A stretch of 64,000 nt of DNA from contig NZ_FNCO01000008.1 of the NCBI RefSeq assembly GCF_900100795.1, forward strand, positions 1 through 64,000, read 5' to 3'. Position 1 is the first letter of the stretch, and each line of letters begins with the position of its first letter. Both the position numbers and the translations under genes were made by a program. A model generated the notes under the pieces. It saw only the letters and a program-made list of their open reading frames with translations. It did not search any database and was not told the origin of the DNA. Source of the stretch: Pseudomonas abietaniphila (GTDB lineage Bacteria > Pseudomonadota > Gammaproteobacteria > Pseudomonadales > Pseudomonadaceae). Shown here piece after piece: positions 7,028 through 17,900 of the stretch.

Positions 7028-8863
7028 ATGGCCGATAGCGCAATATGCTTCAAACGAGTGGATTACAGCCTGGATAATCTGCTGAATTACATTGAGACAG
7101 GCGATATCGGCCTACCGGATATTCAGCGGCCCTTTGTCTGGAAGAACACCAAGGTTCGCGACCTGTTCGATTCCATGTACCGCGGCTTCCCCGTTGGCTA
7201 CTTCCTGTTCTGGGCCAATCAAAGCGATGACAAGAGCCGCAGCATCGGCAGCGGTCCTAAGGTGCATGACGTTCCCAATCGTCTGATTGTGGATGGGCAG
7301 CAGCGGCTGACATCGCTCTATGCGGTGTTTCGCGGCCAGACCGTGCTCGATGAGAACTACAAGAAGCGCCAGATCGAGATTGCCTTCCACCCGCGGAGTG
7401 GGCGGTTCGAGGTGGCTGACAACAGCATTCGCCGTGACCCGGAATGGATCGCCAATATCTCTGTGTTGTGGGCGGAGGGGCAAAATAGCCGCAAGCTCAT
7501 CAATGCCTTCATCGACAAGCTGAGTGAACGCGAAGCGCTGGATGAAGCGGAGGAAGAGCGGATTGCTGACAATATCCAGCAGCTGATCAACCTCAAGGGT
7601 TACCCATTCACGGCGCTGGAAATTGCTGAAAATGTGGATGAGGAGCACGTCGCCGAGATCTTCGTGCGCATTAACAGCGAGGGCAAGAAGCTCAATCAGG
7701 CGGACTTCATTCTGACCCTGCTCTCGGTGTTCTGGCATGAAGGGCGGCTGGCGCTGGAGAAGTTCTGTGCAGACTCCAGGCAGCCCGCCCAGGGCAAGTC
7801 ATCGTTCAATCACTTTATCGAGCCCGATCCTGACCAGCTCTTGCGGGTGTCTGTGGCGCTGGCGTTTCGTCGTGCGCGACTGAAGTCCGTCTACCAGGTG
7901 CTACGGGGCAAGGATGCTGATACCGGTGAGTATTCTGCGGCGGTTCGCGATCAGCAGTTTGCCAAGCTGAAGGCAGCGCAGGCCGATGTGCTGAACCTGA
8001 CCCACTGGCATCAATACCTAAGTGCCTTGGTGGGAGCTGGCTTTCGCAGCCGGCAGATGGTTTCGTCCGAGCTGGCGCTGATGTACGGCTATGTGTTCTA
8101 CCTGATTGGCAGGGTGGAGCTAAAGGTGCCAGAGGCGCAGTTGCAGCGCCTGATCGGGCGCTGGTTCTTCTTCATCACGCTGAAAGGCCGTTACTCGTCC
8201 TCGCCAGAGTCGAAGCTGGACGCGGATCTTGCCGATCTACGGGGTATCACTACCGCGACGGCGTTCGCCGAGCTGCTGGAGAGCAAGATGGCCAGTGAGC
8301 TTACCGGAGACTTCTGGGACATCACGTTGCCGTTCAGCATGGAAAGTTCGTCGGCGCGCAGCCCCGAGTTTTTTGCCTTCGTGGCAGCCCAGAATCTGTT
8401 GAGTGCTCCCGTGTTGTTCTCGCATAAAAAGGTTAGCGATCTGCTTGATCCAGCCGTTGTGAGTACCAAGGAGTCGCTGGAGCGACATCACCTGTTCCCA
8501 AAAGCCTGGTTGGTCAGTTCTGGCATTGTGGAACAGCGCCAGACTAACCAGCTTGCCAACTACGCGCTGATCGAGTGGAGCGAGAACATTCAGATTTCCG
8601 ATGATGCGCCGACCGCGTATCTGCCGCCGATCAGAGAGCAGTTCAGCCAAGAAGCCTGGCAGCGCATGCATCAATTGCATGCACTGTCTTTGGGCTGGGA
8701 AACGCTGGGTTACTTCGACTTTCTCAAGAAGCGGCGCAGTTTGATTGCAAAGCTGGTAAGGCAGGGGTTTGAGTTGCTGTCCTCTGGTGGTGCGGGCGTG
8801 TGTGGCGGGTCTTCGTCGACTCATGCTGCGTCTGACCTAGACGCGGCCAAGGAGCGCTTGTGA
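7028..8863 (+). CDS. DUF262 domain protein (GmrSD-like)
   Basis: 611 aa. The N-terminal DUF262 (GmrS/ParB-like) domain is clear from DIGLPDIQRPFVWK and the diagnostic DGQQR at residues 89-93 (context RLIVDGQQRLTSLYAVF). The C-terminal part carries ERHHLFPKAWL with tandem histidines at 487-488 and a downstream NYALIEWSEN, resembling the HNH-like end of DUF1524/GmrD proteins. Relatives such as GmrSD cut DNA with modified cytosines using nucleotide triphosphate, and other DUF262 proteins act in several defence systems. It lies 53 bp after the PD-(D/E)XK gene with AGGA upstream of the ATG. Which modification it would recognise cannot be told. A nuclease role is inferred from the family. Confidence 0.82.
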   Translation: MADSAICFKRVDYSLDNLLNYIETGDIGLPDIQRPFVWKNTKVRDLFDSMYRGFPVGYFLFWANQSDDKSRSIGSGPKVHDVPNRLIVDGQQRLTSLYAVFRGQTVLDENYKKRQIEIAFHPRSGRFEVADNSIRRDPEWIANISVLWAEGQNSRKLINAFIDKLSEREALDEAEEERIADNIQQLINLKGYPFTALEIAENVDEEHVAEIFVRINSEGKKLNQADFILTLLSVFWHEGRLALEKFCADSRQPAQGKSSFNHFIEPDPDQLLRVSVALAFRRARLKSVYQVLRGKDADTGEYSAAVRDQQFAKLKAAQADVLNLTHWHQYLSALVGAGFRSRQMVSSELALMYGYVFYLIGRVELKVPEAQLQRLIGRWFFFITLKGRYSSSPESKLDADLADLRGITTATAFAELLESKMASELTGDFWDITLPFSMESSSARSPEFFAFVAAQNLLSAPVLFSHKKVSDLLDPAVVSTKESLERHHLFPKAWLVSSGIVEQRQTNQLANYALIEWSENIQISDDAPTAYLPPIREQFSQEAWQRMHQLHALSLGWETLGYFDFLKKRRSLIAKLVRQGFELLSSGGAGVCGGSSSTHAASDLDAAKERL

Positions 8864-9006
8864 GCACTGGCAACGCTCGCAGTGTTCAGCCGTTTGGGGC
8901 TTGGCTAATGCGTTGTTCGCCGTGCGGGCTGACCGCCGATGAGTAACTGCTCCGGTAACTGGGTGATTCCAGCCGTTTGGTTTGCGAGTTCAGAAGTGGG
9001 TTCTCT

Positions 9007-12000
9007 ATGAGTTCAGTGATCAGCCAGAAGCTACAGAGCAGCCGCAAAGAGCTGCTGGACATTGGGCTTCGTAACAACATGCTCAACTTTCGCAAGACAG
9101 CTAAGACCTTATTGGTGGTTGATGAGCTGTCCGAGGAGGTGTTCAACATTCTCTATCGCCAAGAGAAGGGCATGACCTTTGCGCCGATGGCGCGCAAAAA
9201 GTTGGCGGAACTGGCAAAGACTGCGAAGCCTGGGGATGCAGAGGCTGAATCTGACACTGACTCAGCGAGTGACACTGAATTGCTGCAGGAGCTGGATAGT
9301 CTGGGCTGGTCCAGCGTCACGGACGAGGCGGGTGCGGATGAGCCGGGCAAGGCTCGCCGCCATCTGGATACTCGTTTGCAGACTGCCATCGATGACGAGC
9401 GTCTTTTCCTGCAGCTGCTGAAGATTCATACCGAGGCCAAAGGTTTTATTGAAGAGCAGGGCGTGAACACGCTGTTTCTTGCTCTTGGTTTCTTGCATTG
9501 GTACGAGGCGGACAGCTCCGAAAATCTGCGCAAGGCTCCCTTGCTATTGCTGCCGGTCAGTCTTGAGCGCAGTGGCGCCAAAGATGCTTTCAAGCTGAAG
9601 TACTCGGGTGATGAGCTGATGGCGAACCTTTCTTTGGTCGCCAAGCTCAAGACTGATTTTGGTTTGGATATGGCCTCTTGCGCATTCGATGAGGAGAGTT
9701 TCGCGACCGATGAGCACAGCCTGGGCCGCTTCTACGCCGACGTGGCTGATGTAGTCAGCAAGCAAAAGCGTTGGGCGATTGCCAGCAACGAGATTGCGCT
9801 GGGCTTCTTCTCGTTCGGCAAGTTTTTGATGTTCAAGGATCTCGATCCGAAGAGCTGGCCGGAAGAAAAGCAGCCTGATGCCAATGCTGTGATGAAGCGC
9901 CTGCTTGGTTCGGGCTTCGGCGATATGCGAGCCGCATATCCGGAGGATGTGAATATCGACTCGGTGATCAACCCGGGCGATATACGCTTTGTGAAAGACG
10001 CCGACAGCAGCCAGACAGAAGCCATTTTGGAGGTGCGTGAAGGTTCCAACCTGGTAATTCAGGGGCCACCGGGCACAGGTAAGTCGCAGACGATCACCAA
10101 CATCATCGCGGAGCTGATCGGCCAGAAGAAAACGGTGCTGTTCGTTGCCGAGAAGATGGCTGCGCTTGAGGTGGTTAAGCGTCGTCTGGACGAGAGCCAT
10201 CTGGGCGATGCTGTTCTTGAACTGCATAGCCATAAGTCAACCAAGCAGTCGGTGCTAAAAGAGTTAGGCCGAACGCTGGATCAGGGCAGACCGCTAACTA
10301 AAGTGGGCGAGGATGACCTTGCCAGTTTGAAAGAGCTGCAAGATGGCCTCAATCACTATTGCAAGGCTGTGAGCTCAACCGCGGGTGCGAGCGGCTTGCC
10401 TTTTGTTGAGGTACTCGGTCGTTATCTGAAGCTGAAACGTGTTTATGCCGGATTGCCGGTCATTTCTTTCGCGCCGATGGCGGCCTGGAGCTATGCCGAG
10501 CAACAAAAGCGGCGTGAGCTGATTGAGGAGTTGCTCCTGCATCTGGAGGAAATGGGACGCCCTGATCGGAGTGTTTTCTGGGGAAGTGAGCGGACGTTCT
10601 TTTCACCAATCGAACAGAACAGCGCCAACGATGCACTGCAGTTGGCATGTTCTCATCTCTCTGCGCTGCAGTCGGCCGCTTCAGCACTCTCTGAACGGTT
10701 GATGCTGACTCAGCCGGCCACCTTGGCAGATGTCGATGTGGTGTGTCGTGCTGCACGGCGTGCGGCTGACGCACCGCGACTGGAAGGGATACAGCTTTCT
10801 ACTGGCGAATGGCAGTCACGGCGTGATGTGATTCGAGAGCTATTGGATGCTGGTGAGCGTATGACGGCTTGCCGCTCAAAGCACGACAGCCAGTTAATCG
10901 ACGCGGCGTGGGATCAGGACCTCTTGGAGGTTAGGCAGAACCTGCTGGCCTACGGTGAGAAGTGGTGGAAGATCTTCTCGGGCCGTTTCCGAGCGGCACG
11001 TACACGCCTTCAAGGGCTTGCTAGCGAGACATTACCCAAGACCAATGCGGGCATGCTGGAGCTGGTTGATTCAGTACTGGCTTATCAGCAGAACAAGAAG
11101 ATTTATGACCAGCATGAGGCATTGGGTAGCGCGCTTTTCGGTGCCCAATGGCAACGTCAGAAAACAGATTGGGCAGTGCTCGAACGGTTGAGTGCTTGGG
11201 TGATCAAGCTGCATGACGATCTGGGAAATGGTCAGATTCCCCAGGGCATCATTGCCTTTTTAGCCGGGCATACCGATGCCAGTGGCTTGGGCGATGCGGT
11301 GAGCGGAATAGAGCAACATGTTGTCGGGTTAGACAAGGCGATTCGGAGCGCGCTTGAAGTCACTGGAATGCAGGCGGAGAACGCCAAAGCCGATGTCAGA
11401 AAGCTTGGCCTGGCCTCCCTTGGCACGCGGTTGCAGCTGTGGCAGGAAAGCCTGAATGCGCTTTACCAAATGGCCCGGTTCAATGTGTTGGCGGAACAGC
11501 TACGCAAGGCCAAGCTGGACGATTTGCTCGAGATTTCCATCAGCAGTGATGAACCCAAACAGTTAACTGCAATTTTGGACTTTTCCTGGTATTCCGGCTT
11601 GGTGCAGAGGGTTTATGCCGAGAACCTAGCGTTGCAGCAGTTCGACCGGATCAAACACGAGCACCAGATCGCACGGTTCAAGACACTTGATTTGGCCTCG
11701 CTCAATCATGCCCAAACGCATTTGGCTAAGCAGGTTTGGGAGGGTAAGCCCAATATCAACCAGCCAGGCGAGATGGCTGTTATACGGGCTGAACTGAACA
11801 AGAAGCGCCGGCATATTCCAATCAGGCAACTGATTGAGAAGGCTGGCCGGGCGATCCAACAGATCAAGCCAGTGTTCATGATGAGCCCTATGTCGATTGC
11901 AAATTTCCTCCCGCCAGGGAAGCTTGAGTTCGACGTGGTGATATTCGACGAAGCTTCCCAGGTGAAGGCGGTTGATGCATTTGGCGCGATCATGCGCGGT

Positions 12001-13791
12001 AAACAGGTGGTTGTGGTCGGAGATACTCGGCAGATGCCTCCTACCGACTTCTTCAGTCGAGATGTCGAGCTAGATGACGAGGATGCTGCAACCGCCGACA
12101 TCGAAAGCATCCTGAGCATGTTCAAGGCGGCCGGTAGCCAGGAGCGCTATCTCCGTTGGCACTACCGAAGCCGCCATGAGTCGTTGATTGCGGTTTCCAA
12201 CGTTGAGTTCTATGACAGCAAGCTGCTGGTCTTTCCCTCTGCGGGCCAGCATCCACATGCCAGTGGAGTCAGCTTTGAATACTTGCCTGATGCTCTGTAT
12301 GACCGGGGTCGTACCCGTACCAATAAAGGGGAGGCCAAAGCCGTTGCGCAGGCAGTCATGCAGCATGCTATTCGAACGCCTGAGCTATCGCTGGGGGTCG
12401 CCGCATTCAGCGTGGCGCAACGCGATCTGATTCAGGTCGAGATCGAGTTGCTGCGTAGGCAAATGCCTGAGGCCGAAACGTTCTTCACAGCGCAGGGTAG
12501 TGAGCCTTTCTTTGTCAAAAACCTGGAGAACATCCAGGGCGATGAGCGGGACAAGATCTTTATCAGCATCGGCTATGGACGAAATGAGTCCGGTCGGATT
12601 GCCAAGGAATTCGGCCCGCTGAATCGTGAAGGGGGCCATCGCCGCCTCAACGTTCTGATCACCCGTGCCAAATTGGCGATGCGGGTTTTCTGTAACTTCA
12701 GAGCCGACGAGCTTGAGCTTGATGCCGGGGCGAGCCTCGGCGTCAGAGCACTGAAAAACTTTCTCAAGTATGCCGAGACTGGTGAGCTTGAAGTGGCTCG
12801 AGAGACGGGTAAGGCTGCTGACTCGCCGTTTGAGTTGGAGGTGATAGAGGCGCTTCGCGAGCGGAACTATGAGGTTGAGCCGCAGGTAGGAACTGCTGGG
12901 TACTTTATCGACATCGCTGTTAAGGATCCTGAGTATCCGGGGCGCTATGTCCTGGCCATCGAGTGTGATGGTGCTGCATACCACAGCTCGCGATCTGCAC
13001 GTGATCGTGATCGCCTGCGTCAGGGGGTATTGGAGGGCTTAGGGTGGAACTTCCATCGGATCTGGAGCACGGATTGGTTTCGCAATCGGCAGCAAGAAAT
13101 CACCCGTGCTGTAGCCGCTATTGAGGCGGCTCGAGCCAAGATTGCTGAGGGCCGTCATGCGCTACCTCAGGTCGTGTCCGAAGCTAAGCATGAGATTGTC
13201 CGGGGTTCTCCAGCTGCAGAACCAATGCCTAGTTCGAGCAAACCTTATGTGAAAGCTCGCCTGAGTCCTGTGGCATCGCTGACTGAGTTGCATCAAGAAA
13301 AGCCAGAGCGTTTGATGCAAATGATTCGGACGGTGGTTGAGGTGGAAGCTCCGGTGCATACCAGCGAAGTCACTCGGCGGCTGATGGAGGCGTTTGGTGT
13401 GACCCGGGCTGGATCGAGGATCACAACTGCGGTGGAGGAGGCTATTCGTCTTGGCGTGCGGCACAGGCTGTTTCACGGGCGTGGTGGCTTTGTGTATTCA
13501 GCCGAAAGCCGGGCTATTCCTATTCGCAGTCGTGCTCACTGGGAGTCAGCCGAGCGCAAATTTGAATGGGTCGCGCCTGAGGAGCTAGATCAGGCTTTAG
13601 TAGAGGCGGTAACCCTCGGCTTTTCGATGAGTCGCGAGGATGCCATTTCGGGTGCGCTAGGCCTCTTGGGGTTTGGCCGCGCCACATCGAAAATAGCAGG
13701 CATCCTAGAAGAGAGGGTCGGTGTGCTTGCCTCTCAAGGCCGACTACGTGTGGTTGATGGCGTTATTACTGCTGCCGCTAATTTGGCATGA
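9007..13791 (+). CDS. DUF4011-helicase-Vsr-DUF3320 defence protein
   Basis: 1594 aa. Domain order is DUF4011 at residues ~10-300 (LLDIGLRNNMLNFRK), then a superfamily 1 helicase with Walker A GPPGTGKS (353-360) and Walker B DEAS (981-984), then late helicase motifs ending in VLITRAKLAMRVF. A Vsr/DUF559-type PD-(D/E)XK domain follows, with D1302 (YFIDIAV) and E1319 (AIECDGAAYH), and a C-terminal DUF3320 (residues ~1430-1510). This architecture matches the single-protein antiphage system I recall being named hhe in a 2020 survey. The Vsr-like core predicts DNA nicking driven by ATP-dependent translocation. Start at the ATG 9007; a TTG at 8977 would add ten residues. The protein looks complete and both active sites are intact. 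Confidence 0.85.
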   Translation: MSSVISQKLQSSRKELLDIGLRNNMLNFRKTAKTLLVVDELSEEVFNILYRQEKGMTFAPMARKKLAELAKTAKPGDAEAESDTDSASDTELLQELDSLGWSSVTDEAGADEPGKARRHLDTRLQTAIDDERLFLQLLKIHTEAKGFIEEQGVNTLFLALGFLHWYEADSSENLRKAPLLLLPVSLERSGAKDAFKLKYSGDELMANLSLVAKLKTDFGLDMASCAFDEESFATDEHSLGRFYADVADVVSKQKRWAIASNEIALGFFSFGKFLMFKDLDPKSWPEEKQPDANAVMKRLLGSGFGDMRAAYPEDVNIDSVINPGDIRFVKDADSSQTEAILEVREGSNLVIQGPPGTGKSQTITNIIAELIGQKKTVLFVAEKMAALEVVKRRLDESHLGDAVLELHSHKSTKQSVLKELGRTLDQGRPLTKVGEDDLASLKELQDGLNHYCKAVSSTAGASGLPFVEVLGRYLKLKRVYAGLPVISFAPMAAWSYAEQQKRRELIEELLLHLEEMGRPDRSVFWGSERTFFSPIEQNSANDALQLACSHLSALQSAASALSERLMLTQPATLADVDVVCRAARRAADAPRLEGIQLSTGEWQSRRDVIRELLDAGERMTACRSKHDSQLIDAAWDQDLLEVRQNLLAYGEKWWKIFSGRFRAARTRLQGLASETLPKTNAGMLELVDSVLAYQQNKKIYDQHEALGSALFGAQWQRQKTDWAVLERLSAWVIKLHDDLGNGQIPQGIIAFLAGHTDASGLGDAVSGIEQHVVGLDKAIRSALEVTGMQAENAKADVRKLGLASLGTRLQLWQESLNALYQMARFNVLAEQLRKAKLDDLLEISISSDEPKQLTAILDFSWYSGLVQRVYAENLALQQFDRIKHEHQIARFKTLDLASLNHAQTHLAKQVWEGKPNINQPGEMAVIRAELNKKRRHIPIRQLIEKAGRAIQQIKPVFMMSPMSIANFLPPGKLEFDVVIFDEASQVKAVDAFGAIMRGKQVVVVGDTRQMPPTDFFSRDVELDDEDAATADIESILSMFKAAGSQERYLRWHYRSRHESLIAVSNVEFYDSKLLVFPSAGQHPHASGVSFEYLPDALYDRGRTRTNKGEAKAVAQAVMQHAIRTPELSLGVAAFSVAQRDLIQVEIELLRRQMPEAETFFTAQGSEPFFVKNLENIQGDERDKIFISIGYGRNESGRIAKEFGPLNREGGHRRLNVLITRAKLAMRVFCNFRADELELDAGASLGVRALKNFLKYAETGELEVARETGKAADSPFELEVIEALRERNYEVEPQVGTAGYFIDIAVKDPEYPGRYVLAIECDGAAYHSSRSARDRDRLRQGVLEGLGWNFHRIWSTDWFRNRQQEITRAVAAIEAARAKIAEGRHALPQVVSEAKHEIVRGSPAAEPMPSSSKPYVKARLSPVASLTELHQEKPERLMQMIRTVVEVEAPVHTSEVTRRLMEAFGVTRAGSRITTAVEEAIRLGVRHRLFHGRGGFVYSAESRAIPIRSRAHWESAERKFEWVAPEELDQALVEAVTLGFSMSREDAISGALGLLGFGRATSKIAGILEERVGVLASQGRLRVVDGVITAAANLA

Positions 13792-13912
13792 ATGCTTGTT
13801 TCTGCGGCTCGGGGAAGGAGTTACTTATGGATGGATTCCTTTGATTAGGATAGCGAGCAATTGATCAATTTCTCTGCCGGCCTGCTGCGGAACAACTACA
13901 AGGGATGAGTGC

Positions 13913-14917
13913 ATGAACCGCTACCAGCCGCCGCTGACCCTTACCTCGCACATGCTCGCCCTGGTCGCGGCAATCGCTGAACAGGTCGGCCGGCTGACGG
14001 CGCGCGAGGAGGCGGCAATGACCCCGCAATTGCGCCGGGGCAACCGCATCCGCAGCATCCAGGCGTCGCTGGCCATCGAGAACAACACCCTGAGCGTCGA
14101 GCAGGTCACCGCCGTGCTCGATGGCAAGCGCGTGCTCGGGCTGCCCCGGGAGATCCAGGAGGTGCGCAACGCGTTCGCCGCCTACGAAACCATGCCCGGC
14201 TGGAATCCGGCCAGTCGTGCGGACCTGCTGGCCGCCCACGGCCGGCTGCTGCATGGCCTGATCGATGATGCCGGTCACTTCCGTAGCGGCGGGGTTGGCA
14301 TTTATCGGGGTGAGCAACTCATGCACATGGCGCCGCCGGCCAGCCGTGTGGCGCAGCTGGTCGACGATTTGCTCGGCTGGATGGCCGCCACCGACGTGCA
14401 CCCGTTGCTGGCTAGTTGCGTGTTTCACTACGAGTTCGAATTCATCCACCCGTTCGCCGATGGCAACGGCCGTATGGGCCGCCTGTGGCAGACGCTGATT
14501 CTCAGCCGCTGGCGCCCGGTGCTGGCCTGGCTGCCGGTGGAAAGCGTAATCCGCGACCGTCAGGATGCTTATTACGCCGCCCTGTCTGCCGCAGACCAGG
14601 CCGCTGAGGCCACGCCCTTCGTGGAGTTCATGCTGGAGGCGCTGCAGCAGGCGTTGGCCGAAGCGCTGGACGCACAGGCGAGCGGTTCGGAACAAAGTTC
14701 GGAACAAAGTTCGGAACAAACGCCCTTGCTGGCGTTGCTGGCTGCCAACCCCACGCTGACAGCCAGGCAGGCCGCCGAGCGCCTCGGCTTGTCACCGCGC
14801 GCGGTGGAGAAACAGCTGGCCGCACTCAAGGCCGGCGAGCGCGTGCGCCGGATTGGTCCGAATAAGGGTGGCGTCTGGCAGGTCCTGCCGGCGGGTGGGA
14901 TCGACGCCCCGGAATAA
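13913..14917 (+). CDS. Fic family AMP-transferase with C-terminal winged helix
   Basis: 334 aa. Fic proteins usually move AMP from ATP to a target hydroxyl. The active-site loop HPFADGNGRMGR is complete at residues 179-190, including the catalytic H179. An N-terminal inhibitory helix carries S52-LAI-E56-N57, matching [S/T]xxxE[G/N], so this is a self-inhibited (class II) enzyme. After the Fic fold comes a Ser-Glu-Gln linker made by a 12-bp repeat, then a winged helix (TARQAAERLGLSPRAVEKQL) that may bind DNA. The gene is GC-richer than its neighbours and has its own AAGGG ribosome site, which suggests a separate arrival. It sits directly before hsdR. Whether it modifies a host or phage protein, or regulates the locus, is unknown. 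Confidence 0.88.
   Translation: MNRYQPPLTLTSHMLALVAAIAEQVGRLTAREEAAMTPQLRRGNRIRSIQASLAIENNTLSVEQVTAVLDGKRVLGLPREIQEVRNAFAAYETMPGWNPASRADLLAAHGRLLHGLIDDAGHFRSGGVGIYRGEQLMHMAPPASRVAQLVDDLLGWMAATDVHPLLASCVFHYEFEFIHPFADGNGRMGRLWQTLILSRWRPVLAWLPVESVIRDRQDAYYAALSAADQAAEATPFVEFMLEALQQALAEALDAQASGSEQSSEQSSEQTPLLALLAANPTLTARQAAERLGLSPRAVEKQLAALKAGERVRRIGPNKGGVWQVLPAGGIDAPE
14686..14721 (+). repeat. Three tandem 12-bp repeats in the Fic linker
   Basis: TTCGGAACAAAG is repeated three times head to tail (the last copy ends in C), in frame, giving SEQSSEQSSEQT between the Fic core and the winged helix. Changes in copy number by slippage would change linker length in steps of four residues without breaking the frame. 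Confidence 0.9.
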
Positions 14918-14991
14918 GGCCTCGGTTTCAGTGCTTTGAACATGTTTTGTCGCCATGTCGATGCGTTCGACAGATCAAGGATTGAGCAGTA

Positions 14992-17900
14992 ATGACCGAA
15001 GATCAGCTGGAAAAAGAAGTGCTTGGCTGGCTGGCGGAGGTTGGCTACAGCCACCTCTACGGCCCGACTATCGCCCACGATGGCGACAGTCCGGAGCGGG
15101 AGCATTACCGCCAGGTGCTGCTGGTTGAGCGCTTGCGCCGCGCCATTACGCGGCTTAATCCGTTGGTGCCGTTGGCGGCGCGTGAGGATGCACTCAAGCA
15201 GATTTTGGATCTCGGGCTGCCCATTCAGCTCTCGGCCAACCGTCAGTTCCATCGCCTGCTGGTCAGCGGTGTGCCGGTGCAGTATCAGAAGGACGGCGAA
15301 ACCCGTGGCGACTTTGTGCGCCTGATCGATTGGGCCGATGCACGCGGCAACGAGTGGCTGGCCATCAACCAGTTCAGCATTCAGGGGCCCAAGCACACCC
15401 GGCGGCCGGACATCATCCTGTTCGTCAACGGTCTGCCGCTGGTGCTGCTGGAGTTGAAGAACCCGGCGGATGTGAATGCCGACCTGGTAAAGGCCTTCGA
15501 TCAGATCCAGACCTACAAGGAACAGATCCCGGACGTCTTCCAGTACAACGAGATCCTGGTCATTGCCGATGGCAGTGAGGCGCGCATGGGCTCGTTGTCG
15601 GCAGATATTGAGCGCTTCGCCCGCTGGCGCACCATCGACGGGGTTTCGGTGGACCCGCTGGGTGAATTCAACGAGCTGGAGACGCTGGTGCGCGGCGTAT
15701 TGCAGCCGGCAATGCTGCTGGATTACCTGCGCTATTTCGTCCTGTTTGAGGATGACGGCCGGTTGGTGAAGAAGATTGCCGGCTATCACCAGTTCCATGC
15801 GGTGCGGGCGGCGATCCAGCAGGTGGTCAGCGCCTCGCGTCCAGGTGGTACGCACAAGGGCGGCGTGGTGTGGCATACCCAGGGGTCAGGCAAGAGCATC
15901 ACGATGACCTGCTTCGCCGCACGGGTAATGCAGGAAGCCGCGATGGAGAACCCCACCATTGTGGTGATCACCGACCGCAATGACTTGGATGGCCAGTTGT
16001 TTGGCGTGTTCTCGCTGTCGCAGGACTTGTTGCGTGAGCAGCCGGTGCAGGTGGCAACACGCGGTGATCTGCGTGAGAAATTGGCCAACCGCCCCAGCGG
16101 CGGCATCGTCTTTGCCACCATTCAGAAGTTTATGCCGGGTGAAGATGAAGACGTCTTCCCGGTGCTGTCGGATCGTTCGAATATCGTGGTGGTGGCAGAC
16201 GAGGCGCATCGCACGCAGTACGGTTTTAGTGCTTCGCTAAAAGCCCCCGGCCTGCAGGCTGCCGAGTCCAGTGCCCGCTATCAGGTCGGCTACGCCCAGC
16301 ACCTACGCGATGCCTTGCCCAATGCCACCTTCGTGGCGTTTACCGGCACGCCCGTTTCCAGCGAAGACCGCGATACCCGTGCGGTTTTTGGCGATTACAT
16401 CCACATCTACGACATGCAGCAGGCGAAGGAAGATGGCGCGACCGTAGCCATCTACTACGAGTCGCGGCTGGCCAAGTTGTCGCTCAAAGACAGTGAGCTG
16501 GCGCATATCGACGATGAGGTCGATGAGCTGGCCGAGGATGAGGAAGAAGACCAGCAGTCGCGCTTGAAGTCCCGCTGGGCGGCGCTGGAAAAGGTGGTGG
16601 GAGCTGAGCCGCGTATTCAGAGTGTGGCGGCCGATCTTGTTGCCCACTTTGAGGAGCGTAATCAGGCGCAAAGCGGCAAGGCCATGGTGGTAGCCATGAG
16701 TCGCGAGATCTGTGTGCATCTGTACAACGAGATCATCGCGCTGCGCCCAGAGTGGCATGACGAAGATCCGGAGAAGGGCGCGATAAAGATCGTGATGACC
16801 GGCAGTGCTTCGGATAAGGCGCTGCTGCGGCCACACATCTACCCCAACCAGGTGAAAAAACGCCTGGAGAAACGCTTCAAAGACCCGAAGGACCCGCTGC
16901 AGTTGGTGATAGTGCGGGATATGTGGCTGACTGGTTTTGATGCCCCTTGCGTACACACCCTGTACGTCGACAAGCCGATGAAGGGCCACAACCTGATGCA
17001 GGCCATTGCACGGGTAAATCGGGTGTTCAAGGACAAGCAGGGCGGTCTGGTAGTCGATTACATCGGCATTGCTAACGAACTGAAAGCGGCGCTCAAGGAG
17101 TACACAGCCAGCAAGGGCCGGGGGCGGCCCACTGTTGATGCCCATGAGGCTTACTCCGTGCTGGAGGAAAAGCTCGATGTGCTGCGTAGCCTGCTGCATG
17201 GCTTTGACTACAGCGACTACCTAAGTGGCGGGCACAAGCTGCTGGCGGGTGCCGCCAACCATGTGCTGGGTGAGAAGGACGGCAAAAAGCGCTTTGCCGA
17301 CAATGCACTGGCCATGAGCAAGGCCTTCACTCTGTGCTGCACGCTGGATGAAGCCAAGGCCGTGCGTGAAGAGGTGGCCTTCCTGCAGGCCATCAAGGTG
17401 ATGCTGACCAAACGCGAAATCAGCGCCAAAAAGAAAACCGACGAAGAGCGCGAACTGGCCATTCGCCAGATCATCGGCAATGCCGTGGTCTCGGGCGAAG
17501 TGGTGGATGTGTTCGCTGCGGTAGGCCTGGATAAACCCAATATTGGCCTGTTGGATGATGACTTTCTCGCAGAGGTGTGCAACCTGCCGGAGAAAAACCT
17601 GGCAGTGGAGCTGCTGGAGCGGTTGCTGGAGGGGGAGATCAAGAGCAAGTTCGCCAGCAACCTGGCCCAGGAAAAGAAATTTTCCGAGTTGCTCGACAGC
17701 GTGATCAAGCGTTACCAGAACCGCTCCATCGAAACGGCTCAGGTCATTGAAGAGCTGATCGAGATGGCCAAGAAGTTCGCCGCCGCCAGCAAGCGTGGTG
17801 ATGAGCTTGGCCTGAATGATGACGAACTGGCCTTCTACGACGCACTGGCCAATAACGAGGCGTCGGTGCGTGAGCTGGGTGACGAGACACTCGCTAAGAT

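Noticed and set aside
14572..15876. 434-aa minus-strand frame spanning the Fic end and hsdR start
   Set aside because: It crosses two real genes in antisense and lacks any recognisable motif.
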